A stretch of 13,310 nt of DNA, from the NCBI GenBank assembly GCA_945637645.1, contig CALZDK010000030.1:1-13310 (forward strand), written 5' to 3'. The translations under genes were made by a program, and so were the position numbers. This stretch comes from an uncultured Prevotella sp. Lineage in GTDB: Bacteria; Bacteroidota; Bacteroidia; Bacteroidales; Bacteroidaceae. The number at the start of each line of letters is the position of its first letter. Within the stretch, counting starts at the first letter, position 1. This document shows, piece by piece, positions 1 through 6,959 of the stretch. The notes under the pieces were generated by a model, which did no database searches, was not told where the DNA came from, and was given only the letters and a program-made list of their open reading frames with translations.

Positions 1-278
1 TCTATATCATAGCCTTCCAAGGCATATTCGCTGAATGCAGTAGTGAAGACTATTCGAGTTTCTTTTGGTAGGATTTTAGCAAACTCCAATCCGCTAAGAT
101 CAGGCATCTGTATGTCAAGAAAGAGAATATCCACAGGACTTTCTCGAAGTGCCTTGATGGCGCTCACCGCACTGTTGTATCCTCCGGTCAAGTTAAGGAA
201 GGGTGTACGTTTCACATAGCCAGAAAGCAGTTCCACTGCCAACGGCTCATCGTCAATAATAGCACAGTTTAGTGTCAT
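1..278 (-). CDS. LytTR-type response regulator, N-terminal receiver domain (partial, C-terminus outside window)
   Basis: Reading leftward from the ATG at 278 gives 92 codons with no stop before the window edge, so only the receiver domain is present. It has the acidic pair Asp9-Asp10 in IIDDEPLA, the phospho-acceptor Asp55 in the FLDIQMPDLSG segment, and the conserved Thr80 in FTTAFSEYA followed by an EGYD-like turn. These features are typical of receivers joined to a LytTR DNA-binding domain, which would lie to the left; that domain is inferred, not seen. The start codon lies inside the 3' end of the kinase gene (26-bp overlap, different frame), which suggests translational coupling. The kinase should phosphorylate it, and the exporter operon in which both sit is the likely target or one of its targets. 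Receiver assignment is sure; output domain is not. Confidence 0.93.
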   Translation of the reverse strand, partial: MTLNCAIIDDEPLAVELLSGYVKRTPFLNLTGGYNSAVSAIKALRESPVDILFLDIQMPDLSGLEFAKILPKETRIVFTTAFSEYALEGYDI

Positions 279-1308
279 AAATTATAATTTTTGAGTTATA
301 TTCTTTTTCATCTGTCCATTTCTCCCATTTGTAGTTTCCGTTATAGGCAAGTTCAAGTCGCTTTGCCACTTGTTTCAGTCCTATTCCATGTCCGCTATGG
401 TCGCTTTGTGTCTTTGGGAAATTGCTGTTTCTGATTTCACATTCTATCTTGTCGTTGCTTGCCTTTATGTCTATGCTGATATAGCTTGGCTCCGATGCGC
501 TGATGCCATGCTTGAATGCGTTCTCAACGAGTGATATCACAATCATCGGTGCTATGCAGGCGTGACAGTCCTGTGGTATGTCGATGTTCATCTTCACATC
601 CACGTTGGAAGAAACCCTTATGCGCATAAGGTTTACATAGTTCTTCAGGAAGTTTGTCTCGTCAACGAGATGCACGAAGTCGCGGTCGTTCTCATAGAGC
701 ACATATCTCAATATCTTGCTCAGCTCGTCGATGGCTTTCTGTGCCCTTGTAGCGTCTATGGCAGTCAAGGCGTAAATGTTGTTGAGTGTGTTGAGCAGGA
801 AGTGGGGATTAATCTGAGCCCTAAGGTTCTTCAGTTCAGCTTCCGTCTTGGCTTTCTCCATCTCTATCCTTTCGTCTTCCGTCTGGTGCAGTTTTTCCGC
901 AAGCCTTATAGTTGTTGCAACAACACACGACATGAGCAAGTTGAACATATCACGCAGGATGAATACGAAATGATTTATACAATGAACTTCTGGCTTTTCT
1001 CTGTGTACCTCTATCGGATCAAATATCGTTCGGCAGAAGTACATCCAATAGTGAAGGAAAATTGAGAGAAGCACTATGAAGACAATGTTTGAGATATAGA
1101 AAACATTACGCTTGTTGTTGAGATAGTATCGTGGCACGAGCAAGAAGTAGTTTACATAGAAAACCACTACAAGCATCAGAGGTGCGACGCTAAAGAAAAG
1201 ATAGCGTCGCACGTCGATGAAGTTTGAGTGACCCGCATACATCATTGGCGTGAAGAAGATTAAAATCCACGCAGCGATGTGAAGGGCTATTTCAATTTTC
1301 CTATTCAT
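253..1308 (-). CDS. LytS/YehU-family membrane sensor histidine kinase
   Basis: A 351-residue protein with four hydrophobic segments at about 5-22, 36-57, 71-90 and 115-133, then a linker helix (about 135-165) and a His_kinase/HATPase pair of the LytS type. The H-box reads INPHFLLNTLNNI with phospho-acceptor His169. The N-box is around Asn263 (SLVENAFKHGI), and the G-box is GHGIGLKQVAKRL at 307-319. There is no recognisable periplasmic ligand-binding domain; loops between the membrane segments are short, so the signal is probably sensed within or at the membrane. The start overlaps the permease stop by 8 bp and the end overlaps the response regulator start by 26 bp, so all three are probably coupled in translation. 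A role in sensing the state of the exporter or its substrate is inferred from this position only. Confidence 0.94.
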   Translation of the reverse strand: MNRKIEIALHIAAWILIFFTPMMYAGHSNFIDVRRYLFFSVAPLMLVVVFYVNYFLLVPRYYLNNKRNVFYISNIVFIVLLSIFLHYWMYFCRTIFDPIEVHREKPEVHCINHFVFILRDMFNLLMSCVVATTIRLAEKLHQTEDERIEMEKAKTEAELKNLRAQINPHFLLNTLNNIYALTAIDATRAQKAIDELSKILRYVLYENDRDFVHLVDETNFLKNYVNLMRIRVSSNVDVKMNIDIPQDCHACIAPMIVISLVENAFKHGISASEPSYISIDIKASNDKIECEIRNSNFPKTQSDHSGHGIGLKQVAKRLELAYNGNYKWEKWTDEKEYNSKIIIYDTKLCYY

Positions 1309-2539
1309 ACCTTAATGCCTCTATTGGGTCGAGTTGCGCAGCTTTCTTTGCCGGATACCAGCCGAAGAAAACTCCCGTCATGGTGCAGACTGCAAAACTC
1401 ATTACTATTGTCCATCCTTGTATGTCGATGGGCCAGTGAGCCATGGACTTTATCATGAATGAAGCTCCGATGCCGAGCACCACTCCAATGATTCCACCTG
1501 TGACGCTAAGCAGGATTGCCTCAATGAGGAATTGGTTCAGGATGTCTATTCCTCTTGCACCCACGCTCATGCGAAGTCCTATCTCTCGTGTTCGTTCTGT
1601 AACACTCACATACATGATGTTCATAATACCGATTCCACCAACGATGAGCGATATGCCAGCCACACAGCCCAGGAGAATGGTGAGCATGTCGGTGGTTGAG
1701 GTCATCATCGAGGAAAGTTCCTCCTGTGAACGGATGTTGAAGTCGTCCTCGTCAGCCATTGTCGTTTCTGTAGCATCCTTCAGCTTGTGGGTGCGGCGCA
1801 GAATGTTGGTTATTTGGTCGGTGGCTTTTTCTGTCACTCCCTCGGTTATTGCTGAGCACTGTATTCCTCCAAGATAGGTTTGTGCCAGAATTCGTTTCAT
1901 CACCGAAGTATATGGAGCCAACACAAGGTCGTCCTGATCCATGCCCATAGAGTTGTAGCCTTTTTTCTTCAGCACTCCTACAACGCGGAAAGGTATGCTG
2001 TTGAATCTGACCACCTTACCTATTGGGTCTCCTCCATTGGGGAAGAGGTTGTCAACCACCGTCTGTCCGAGTATGCAAACCTTTGCGCTCGACTTAATGT
2101 CGCCATCGGTGAACATCTCTCCGTCGGCAATGTTCAGCTGGCGTATCTCCATATAATCTTGGTTCACGCCATAGATTGTGGAGGGAGTGTTCTCGTTGCC
2201 ATAGATAAACTGTCCGCTCTTGCTCACTGTAGGGCTTATCGCCTTAATGTACGTACACTCTTCTTTTATCGCCTTATAGTCGGTAAGTTTCAGTGTCTCC
2301 ATCGACGATGCGTCCTGTCTTACTCCACCTCTTCTGTCGGCACCCGGACCAATCATGATCATGTTTGATCCCATCTCGGCAATGTTAGCCTGTATGCTCT
2401 GTTTTGTTCCCTGTCCCACGGCAAGCATTGTGATTACCGACGCAATGCCGATAATTATTCCCAAAGCCGTGAGAAACGAGCGTGTCTTGTTGGCAGCTAT
2501 TGCCCTTAAGGCTATCTTGAAAAGATTCGTATAATTCAT
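1301..2539 (-). CDS. MacB-type ABC transporter permease (FtsX-like, four transmembrane helices)
   Basis: A 412-residue protein with the MacB layout: one N-terminal membrane helix (about 21-43), a large periplasmic domain (about 45-280), then three helices at about 286-312, 336-363 and 376-394. The cytoplasmic coupling segment ERTREIGLRMSVGAR (315-329) after the second helix, and the C-terminal YPAKKAAQLDPIEALRYE, are hallmarks of the MacB/FtsX permease family. Unlike E. coli MacB, the nucleotide-binding domain is a separate gene, found 37 bp upstream. Members of this family do not move substrate through the membrane helices; they use ATP-driven strokes of the periplasmic domain to push periplasmic substrates into a TolC duct. 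The adaptor and TolC-like genes in the same operon fit this. Substrate is unknown (antimicrobial, peptide, siderophore or lipid are all possible). Confidence 0.95.
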   Translation of the reverse strand: MNYTNLFKIALRAIAANKTRSFLTALGIIIGIASVITMLAVGQGTKQSIQANIAEMGSNMIMIGPGADRRGGVRQDASSMETLKLTDYKAIKEECTYIKAISPTVSKSGQFIYGNENTPSTIYGVNQDYMEIRQLNIADGEMFTDGDIKSSAKVCILGQTVVDNLFPNGGDPIGKVVRFNSIPFRVVGVLKKKGYNSMGMDQDDLVLAPYTSVMKRILAQTYLGGIQCSAITEGVTEKATDQITNILRRTHKLKDATETTMADEDDFNIRSQEELSSMMTSTTDMLTILLGCVAGISLIVGGIGIMNIMYVSVTERTREIGLRMSVGARGIDILNQFLIEAILLSVTGGIIGVVLGIGASFMIKSMAHWPIDIQGWTIVMSFAVCTMTGVFFGWYPAKKAAQLDPIEALRYE

Positions 2540-2576
2540 ATTTACTCTATTTTAAGGAAATAACTCGTCAACTCGT

Positions 2577-3329
2577 TCACTCGTCAGTTGATATTGGCAG
2601 TGCCGCAAGTCCTTCTGCCGCCGACATTATGTTGTTGTTCACTTCGTCGCTAATCACCTTTCCGTCCCTCAACATTATGTTGCGGCTCGAATAGTTGGCT
2701 ATGTCGGGATTGTGGGTCACAAAGATAATGGTGCGCCCCTCGGCATGCAGCTTCTGGAAAAGCACAAGAATCTCAAACGATGTCCTTGTGTCGAGGTTTC
2801 CTGTTGCCTCGTCGGCGAGTATCACTGCTGGATTGTTCACCAAGGCACGGGCAATGGCGACACGCTGCATCTGTCCGCCCGACATCTGGTTCGACTTGTG
2901 GTAGAGGCGGTCTCCCAGTCCCACAGCCTTCAGTGCCTCTATGGCACGGTTATGGCGTTCCTCTGCGCTTACGCTGGAATTATACATCAGCGGCAATTCC
3001 ACGTTCTCCACGCTTGTAGTCTTAGCCAGGAGATTGTAGTTCTGGAAGATGAATCCAATCTTGCGGTTTCGCAGCACAGCGCGTTGCGATCGCGACATGG
3101 TTCTCACCGGAACTCCGTCGAGGATGTATTCTCCGCTCGATGGAGTGTCGAGACATCCAAGCTGGTTGAGAAGTGTTGATTTTCCGGAGCCCGACTTTCC
3201 CATTATGGTGACAAACTCACCCTCGTATATTTTAAACGATACTCCTCGCAAGGCATGTACAGTCTCTTCGCCGACAAGGAAGTTGCGCCTGACGTCCTGC
3301 AGTTCTATCACTACTTTCCTTTCTGTCAT
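2577..3329 (-). CDS. MacB/LolD-type ABC transporter ATP-binding protein
   Basis: A 250-residue stand-alone nucleotide-binding subunit with every expected motif in order: Walker A GKSGSGKST (44-52), Q-loop Gln96 (FIFQNYNL), signature MSGGQ (149-153), Walker B VILADE with catalytic Glu174, D-loop GNLD (177-180) and H-loop His206. The string DEATGNLD and the overall length place it in the LolD/MacB/YknY group that partners with MacB-type permeases. It should dimerise on the cytoplasmic side and drive the permease encoded immediately downstream. It begins 25 bp after the adaptor stop. The last 25 or so residues (from about 226) extend past the usual core and have no recognisable motif. Function as an exporter ATPase is secure; substrate is not. 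Confidence 0.96.
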   Translation of the reverse strand: MTERKVVIELQDVRRNFLVGEETVHALRGVSFKIYEGEFVTIMGKSGSGKSTLLNQLGCLDTPSSGEYILDGVPVRTMSRSQRAVLRNRKIGFIFQNYNLLAKTTSVENVELPLMYNSSVSAEERHNRAIEALKAVGLGDRLYHKSNQMSGGQMQRVAIARALVNNPAVILADEATGNLDTRTSFEILVLFQKLHAEGRTIIFVTHNPDIANYSSRNIMLRDGKVISDEVNNNIMSAAEGLAALPISTDE

Positions 3330-3354
3330 TTCTTCTTTCCTTTCTGTGTCCTAC

Positions 3355-4530
3355 TTATTTTTTCTTGTTTCTTCCCGGAGGGCCAGGAGCGAACGGAGAG
3401 CGTTCTTGAGTTTCGGCAGGTCCTGCATCTGCAGAAATCTCCTCCACACCTGTGACAACGATTGATCCTTCACTTATGCCGGAAATTATTTCTGTGTTTA
3501 TGCCGTCAGACATTCCTATCTGCACTGTATGAGCCTTTATGGTGTTGCCCTCTATTGTCCATACCTTGTTCTTGCCATTCACGTCCTGTATCTTCATCTT
3601 TCCCACGGTCTCCTGTGTGGGTGTGAATCGCAGCGCCTTGCTCGGTACACTCAGAACACCTTGTTTCTCCGCAGTATATATGGTTACGTTGGCGGTAAGT
3701 CCCGGCTTCAGCTTCAGGTCGTTGTTTGGCGCGCTTATCACCACCTCGTAAGTCACAACGTTGTTTGTCGTAGTTGCCTCCTGTCTCACCTGTGTCACCT
3801 CTCCCTCGAAGGTGTCGTTAGGATAGGCGTCAACGGTGAAAGTCACTCTCTCTCCTTCCTTCACATCGCCGATGTCTGCTTCGTCAACGTCGGCAATAAC
3901 ACGCATGTCGGTAAGGTTCTGTGCAATGGTGAAAAGCTCTGGTGTGCTGAAGCTGGCAGCCACTGTCTGTCCTTCCTCCACAGCCTTCGACAGCACCACT
4001 CCGTCTATTGGTGAGGTGATGGTGGCATATCCGAGGTTTGTCTGTGCCTTCTGCACCGACTCCTTCGATGTATTCACGGTTTGCAGTGCCTTGTCGTAGG
4101 AGAGTCTGGCGTTTTCGTATTCGTCGGCGCTTACGAGTCCCTTGTCGAAAAGAGTCTTATAGCGTTTGTAGTTCTCCGTTTCGTATTTCAGGCTGCTCTG
4201 AGCGCTGGAGAGGTTTGCCTTGGCTGTGTTCAGCTCGCTAATCAGGTTTGTCTTGTCCAGCTCCGCTATCACCTGTCCCTTCTTCACCACGCTATTGTAG
4301 TCAACAAAGAGTCGGCTTACGATACCAGATACCTGAGTACCCACTGTGACCGATGTTACCGGTTCTATGGTTCCTGTTGCCGTCACGCTGTTCTGTATGT
4401 TAGTTTTCTGTGCCTTTTCCTTGCTGAACTGGATTTGAAGGTCTTTCTTGTTGCCTGATAGCAACCATGTAGCGAGAGCCACAATGATGAGTGCTCCTGC
4501 AACGTACCATATTTTGCTTATCTTTTTCAT
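3355..4530 (-). CDS. HlyD/MacA-type periplasmic adaptor (membrane fusion protein)
   Basis: A 391-residue adaptor anchored by an N-terminal hydrophobic segment (about 8-25) with no lipobox Cys. Next come a beta-strand region ending in a first lipoyl half-motif (about 58-95, GTQVSGIV...VKKGQVIAELD), a coiled-coil hairpin rich in Ala, Lys and Glu (about 96-165), the second lipoyl half (ITSPIDGVVLSKAVEEGQTV, 171-190), a beta-barrel domain (about 205-290) and a membrane-proximal domain (about 295-365). The C-terminus is an odd Pro/Gly-rich, basic tail (about 370-391) without known function. Adaptors of this type bridge a MacB-like permease and a TolC duct across the periplasm. The gene lies 13 bp after the TolC-like gene and 25 bp before the ATPase, which matches that job. 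Confidence 0.95.
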   Translation of the reverse strand: MKKISKIWYVAGALIIVALATWLLSGNKKDLQIQFSKEKAQKTNIQNSVTATGTIEPVTSVTVGTQVSGIVSRLFVDYNSVVKKGQVIAELDKTNLISELNTAKANLSSAQSSLKYETENYKRYKTLFDKGLVSADEYENARLSYDKALQTVNTSKESVQKAQTNLGYATITSPIDGVVLSKAVEEGQTVAASFSTPELFTIAQNLTDMRVIADVDEADIGDVKEGERVTFTVDAYPNDTFEGEVTQVRQEATTTNNVVTYEVVISAPNNDLKLKPGLTANVTIYTAEKQGVLSVPSKALRFTPTQETVGKMKIQDVNGKNKVWTIEGNTIKAHTVQIGMSDGINTEIISGISEGSIVVTGVEEISADAGPAETQERSPFAPGPPGRNKKK

Positions 4531-4543
4531 TGTTGTTTATGTT

Positions 4544-5923
4544 TTATAGGCTTTCGCCGTTGTAGAATTTCAATAGTTGTATGTCGAGTATTGTCATATA
4601 CTTGCTTTGCAGCATGTTCTGCTGCGCATTGACGAGGTTGTCTTTGCCTGTCATCAGCTCCACTATGTTCTTAAGTCCGAGTCTGAACTGTTCGCTAAGC
4701 AGGTCGTAGCTTGCCTCCATGCTCTCCACGCTTGCCTGTGCAGCCTTGAATTTCTGCTGGTTGGTGTTTGCGTCGAGCCAGTATCCTTCTATGGTGCTGT
4801 AGAGTGTCTTGCGCTTGTCCTGCAGGTCGAGGTTTGCCTCTATCACAGCGAGTCTTGCCTTGTTCACGTTGGTCTTTGTCGATCTGTTGTCGAATATCGG
4901 CACACTGACGGTGAAGCCTGCCGTGGCGTCGAAGTTTGTCTTCATCTGATAGCCCCAACTGTTGTTGTTCATCGAGGTTGTGCTTGTGCCTAATCCGCCA
5001 CTCATGCTTATCTGTGGAAGTTTCCCTGCCTTGGCAATCTTCACTCCGAGTTCCTGACTCTCTATGTTAAGCTGTCCGCTTGCTATCTCAGGTCTGCTTA
5101 TAAGGGCATTTTGATACACACTCTGAAGCGATGGAATATCAGCCAATGCCTTGTCGTTGCTCTCCTCTGGTATATAGATGTCGAATTCGGTGTCACCGTC
5201 GAGCTCAAGCAGTTGCTTCAGCTGTAGCTTTGCCCTTGCCGTTTCCGCTTGTGCGCTGACGATGTTATACTCGTCCTGCTTGGTCTGAGCCGTGAGTTGC
5301 GCAAGGTCGGCTTTCGACATTTTTCCCACTTCCACCTGTGCTTTTCCGCTTTCCTCGTTCTTGAGACTTGTGGCATAGCTCTGCTTGTTCACCGCTATTG
5401 CCTCGTTGAGATACAGGATTTGCACATACAGGTTTGCTATTTCCTCCTTCAGTGCGTTAGCAGTGGTTGCAGAGTCCAGTTCGGCTTTTTCCGCCGTGAG
5501 TTTGTTTTGCTTCAGCGTGTTGTGGTTTCGGTTGCCGTTCCACAATGTCCATTGTGCGTTCACCGCATAGTTGCCATTGTAGTAGGTCTTGCTCACTTTG
5601 TTCACCACGGTGCCGTTTGCCACAGTGCTTACTCCCGCCTCGTTCCATGGTCTCCATCCGAACGACTGGTTTGTCGATGCATTGAGGGAGGGTAGGAGAG
5701 CCGCCTTTGCCTGTTCCACGTCCTCTTTGGAGGATAGGATGCTGACTTGGCTTTTTTTCAGCTCTATGCTGTTCTCCATTGCATGCCTTATGCAATCGTC
5801 GAGTGTCCACTTGTGTTGTGTGGCCTGTGCGTTTGTCACGTTGTCTGCCTTTTCCCCTTCATGTGCCAACAGAGGTAAGGGTGGCAGCAACAATGACATA
5901 AGGAATAAATACTTTGTCTTCAT
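4544..5923 (-). CDS. TolC-family outer-membrane efflux protein
   Basis: A 459-residue protein with a clear Sec signal peptide (MKTKYLFLMSLLLP..., probable cleavage after Ala20 in LLA-HEG). Two repeats of the outer-membrane efflux family follow. The first begins near residue 39 (WTLDDCIRHAMENSIELK) and contains long Ala/Gln/Lys-rich helices. The second starts near the SRPEIASGQ segment and ends with the helix LSEQFRLGLKNIVELMTG. This is the pattern of TolC/OprM-type trimers, which form an outer-membrane barrel and a periplasmic alpha-helical tunnel. No Cys follows the signal, so it is not a lipoprotein. It is the first gene of the exporter operon; a promoter lies 24-54 bp upstream of the ATG. 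Placing the outer-membrane factor first is common in Bacteroidetes export operons (established knowledge). Confidence 0.94.
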   Translation of the reverse strand: MKTKYLFLMSLLLPPLPLLAHEGEKADNVTNAQATQHKWTLDDCIRHAMENSIELKKSQVSILSSKEDVEQAKAALLPSLNASTNQSFGWRPWNEAGVSTVANGTVVNKVSKTYYNGNYAVNAQWTLWNGNRNHNTLKQNKLTAEKAELDSATTANALKEEIANLYVQILYLNEAIAVNKQSYATSLKNEESGKAQVEVGKMSKADLAQLTAQTKQDEYNIVSAQAETARAKLQLKQLLELDGDTEFDIYIPEESNDKALADIPSLQSVYQNALISRPEIASGQLNIESQELGVKIAKAGKLPQISMSGGLGTSTTSMNNNSWGYQMKTNFDATAGFTVSVPIFDNRSTKTNVNKARLAVIEANLDLQDKRKTLYSTIEGYWLDANTNQQKFKAAQASVESMEASYDLLSEQFRLGLKNIVELMTGKDNLVNAQQNMLQSKYMTILDIQLLKFYNGESL

Positions 5924-5946
5924 ATTCTTTCTTCATTTTGTCGGTG

Positions 5947-5977
5947 CAAAGTTGAGAAAAAATCGGGAAATATCAAA
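5947..5977 (-). promoter_or_regulatory. Bacteroidetes-type promoter of the exporter/two-component operon
   Basis: On the minus strand a TTTG box (5974-5977) is followed by a 19-nt spacer and CAACTTTG (5947-5954), a one-base variant of the Bacteroidetes -7 consensus TAnnTTTG. Transcription would start near 5941, leaving a leader of under 20 nt before the TolC-like ATG. No other promoter of this quality was seen inside the operon, in line with single-transcript expression. Confidence 0.7.
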
Positions 5978-6063
5978 ACATAATAGATATTATCAGCAAG
6001 TTAGTAGAAAAAGTGAGCCTTTTTTTACTGTCGTAATGTTGTATGTTTACTTTTATTAACAAC

Positions 6064-6096
6064 AAAGAGGTGGAGTATTTATCACTCCACCTCTTT
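6064..6096 (-). terminator. Intrinsic terminator of ribE, overlapping its stop codon
   Basis: A perfect 13-bp inverted repeat (AAAGAGGTGGAGT at 6064-6076, ACTCCACCTCTTT at 6084-6096) with a 7-nt loop. On the minus strand the upstream arm forms the last codons of ribE and the loop contains the TGA. The downstream arm ends in UUU and runs into a U-rich stretch. It separates the ribE transcript from the exporter operon, whose promoter lies about 90 bp further on. Because the stem uses coding sequence, a ribosome finishing ribE could affect its folding (inference). Confidence 0.8.
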
Positions 6097-6684
6097 CAGT
6101 CTTGCTATATATTTCCCCAAGATGTCAAATTCTATGTTCACCTTCGTTCCCACTTCAATATCGTGGAAATTGGTATGCTCAAATGTATAGGGTATTATTG
6201 CCACCTGGAACGAGTCTTTCGTGGGGTTGCATACCGTTAGCGAGACTCCGTTCACGGTAACACTGCCCTTGTCAACGGTGAAATATCCGTGTCGTGCCTT
6301 CTCCCTGTCGTACTCATAGTGGAAAGTGAAATACTTGCTGCCGTTAGCGTCGTCTATTGCCGTGCATGTGGCTGTTTGGTCAACGTGTCCCTGTACGATG
6401 TGTCCGTCAAGTCGTCCGTTCATCATCATCGAACGTTCCACATTCACCCTGTCGCCCACTTTCAGGTCGCCGAGGTTACTTCTTTCGAGAGTTTCCTTCA
6501 TGGCTGTCACCACATACTCCTCTCCGTTGTTTCTCACCACCGTAAGGCATACACCGTTGTGTGCCACGCTTTGGTCAATCTTCAGCTCTCCTACAAAAGA
6601 GCATTTCAATGTAAGGTCGATGTTGTCGCGGTCGCGGCTTATTGCCGTCACCGTGGCGTATTCTTCAATAATTCCGGAAAACAT
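6082..6684 (-). CDS. ribE: Riboflavin synthase, alpha subunit
   Basis: A 200-residue protein, the usual length for riboflavin synthase, made of two tandem lumazine-binding barrels. It starts with the diagnostic MFSGIIEE. The repeated motif NGVCLTV (43-49) and NGVSLTV (145-151) marks the two halves, and RLDGHIVQGHVD (91-102) lies at the domain junction. The enzyme dismutates two molecules of 6,7-dimethyl-8-ribityllumazine to riboflavin and a pyrimidine that is recycled; it is cytosolic and acts as a trimer in known members. The ATG at 6684 is set by the N-terminal motif. No other riboflavin gene is adjacent, so it is a scattered pathway member. Its expression probably depends on the promoter at 6913-6947 and the structured RNA in between, unless an undetected promoter lies in the 35 A/T-rich bases before the ATG. 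The symbol is ribC in some Gram-positive bacteria. Confidence 0.96.
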   Translation of the reverse strand: MFSGIIEEYATVTAISRDRDNIDLTLKCSFVGELKIDQSVAHNGVCLTVVRNNGEEYVVTAMKETLERSNLGDLKVGDRVNVERSMMMNGRLDGHIVQGHVDQTATCTAIDDANGSKYFTFHYEYDREKARHGYFTVDKGSVTVNGVSLTVCNPTKDSFQVAIIPYTFEHTNFHDIEVGTKVNIEFDILGKYIARLKEVE

Positions 6685-6718
6685 GTGTTCTAAAATATAA
6701 ATAATGTATATGAATAGG

Positions 6719-6907
6719 AAAAAGGGACCGTACCCGAAGATGATGAAAACTCCTTATTGAATAAGGTTTGAGCGTCTCCCCGCTTTTGTAATCCACCGGC
6801 CTTGCGGCTATCCGAAGAATGTGGCCCGCCATTGGCAAAGGAAGACTACTCGTGTTTTCTAATTTATTTGATGAGTATCCCTATCTTTCTGATACGGTCC
6901 CGAAATT
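6719..6907 (-). ncRNA. Structured RNA upstream of ribE: 6S-like candidate or cis-acting leader
   Basis: The minus-strand transcript from the promoter at 6913-6947 would begin just before GGGACCGTA (6901-6893), which pairs perfectly over 9 bp with TACGGTCCC (6732-6724), about 160 nt further on. The helix extends through imperfect pairing, ending with AGAT (6886-6883) against ATCT (6741-6738). Inside is a large A/U-rich bubble. Its 3' strand holds a 6-bp hairpin (CCTTAT/ATAAGG, 6766-6752). An apical stem begins with GUCUUCC (6846-6840) against GGGGAGAC (6781-6774) and carries inner CCAC/GTGG pairs and a GCC-GCAA-GGC hairpin (6808-6799). Five U residues (6723-6719) follow the closing helix. Length, closed ends, central bubble and the small 3'-strand hairpin match the general shape of 6S RNA. 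I could not match it to the FMN, TPP, cobalamin, SAM or lysine riboswitch consensus. Pairing was done by eye; a stand-alone RNA and a ribE leader remain open. Confidence 0.55.
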
Positions 6908-6912
6908 TTGTG

Positions 6913-6947
6913 CAAAGGTAATGCTTTATTGTTATATCCACAACAAA
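6913..6947 (-). promoter_or_regulatory. Promoter of the structured RNA / ribE transcript
   Basis: The minus strand shows TACCTTTG (6913-6920), an exact TAnnTTTG -7 box. At the -33 region there is GTTG with a 20-nt spacer (6941-6944), or TTTG with a 23-nt spacer (6944-6947). A start near 6907 would put the 5' end of the RNA a few bases before the long closing helix. It lies directly behind the stop codon of the propeller sensor gene (6960). Confidence 0.7.
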
Positions 6948-6959
6948 TCAATCCGTTTT

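Noticed and set aside
5249..5695. Long plus-strand open frames within the TolC-like gene, and similar ones within the adaptor, proS and sensor
   Set aside because: All are Cys/Val/His-rich complements of well-supported minus-strand genes and match no protein family I know.
6719..6907. FMN riboswitch, expected because the downstream gene is riboflavin synthase
   Set aside because: The conserved FMN-aptamer blocks (the AGGGTGAAATTCCCGACCGGCGGT-like half and the GATGGGAGAAG-like end) could not be found on either strand.
6845..6910. Hammerhead-like core on the plus strand (TTGATGAG followed later by CGAAA)
   Set aside because: The GAAA is not placed directly after a stem II as required, and the first base of CUGAUGA is wrong; chance resemblance.
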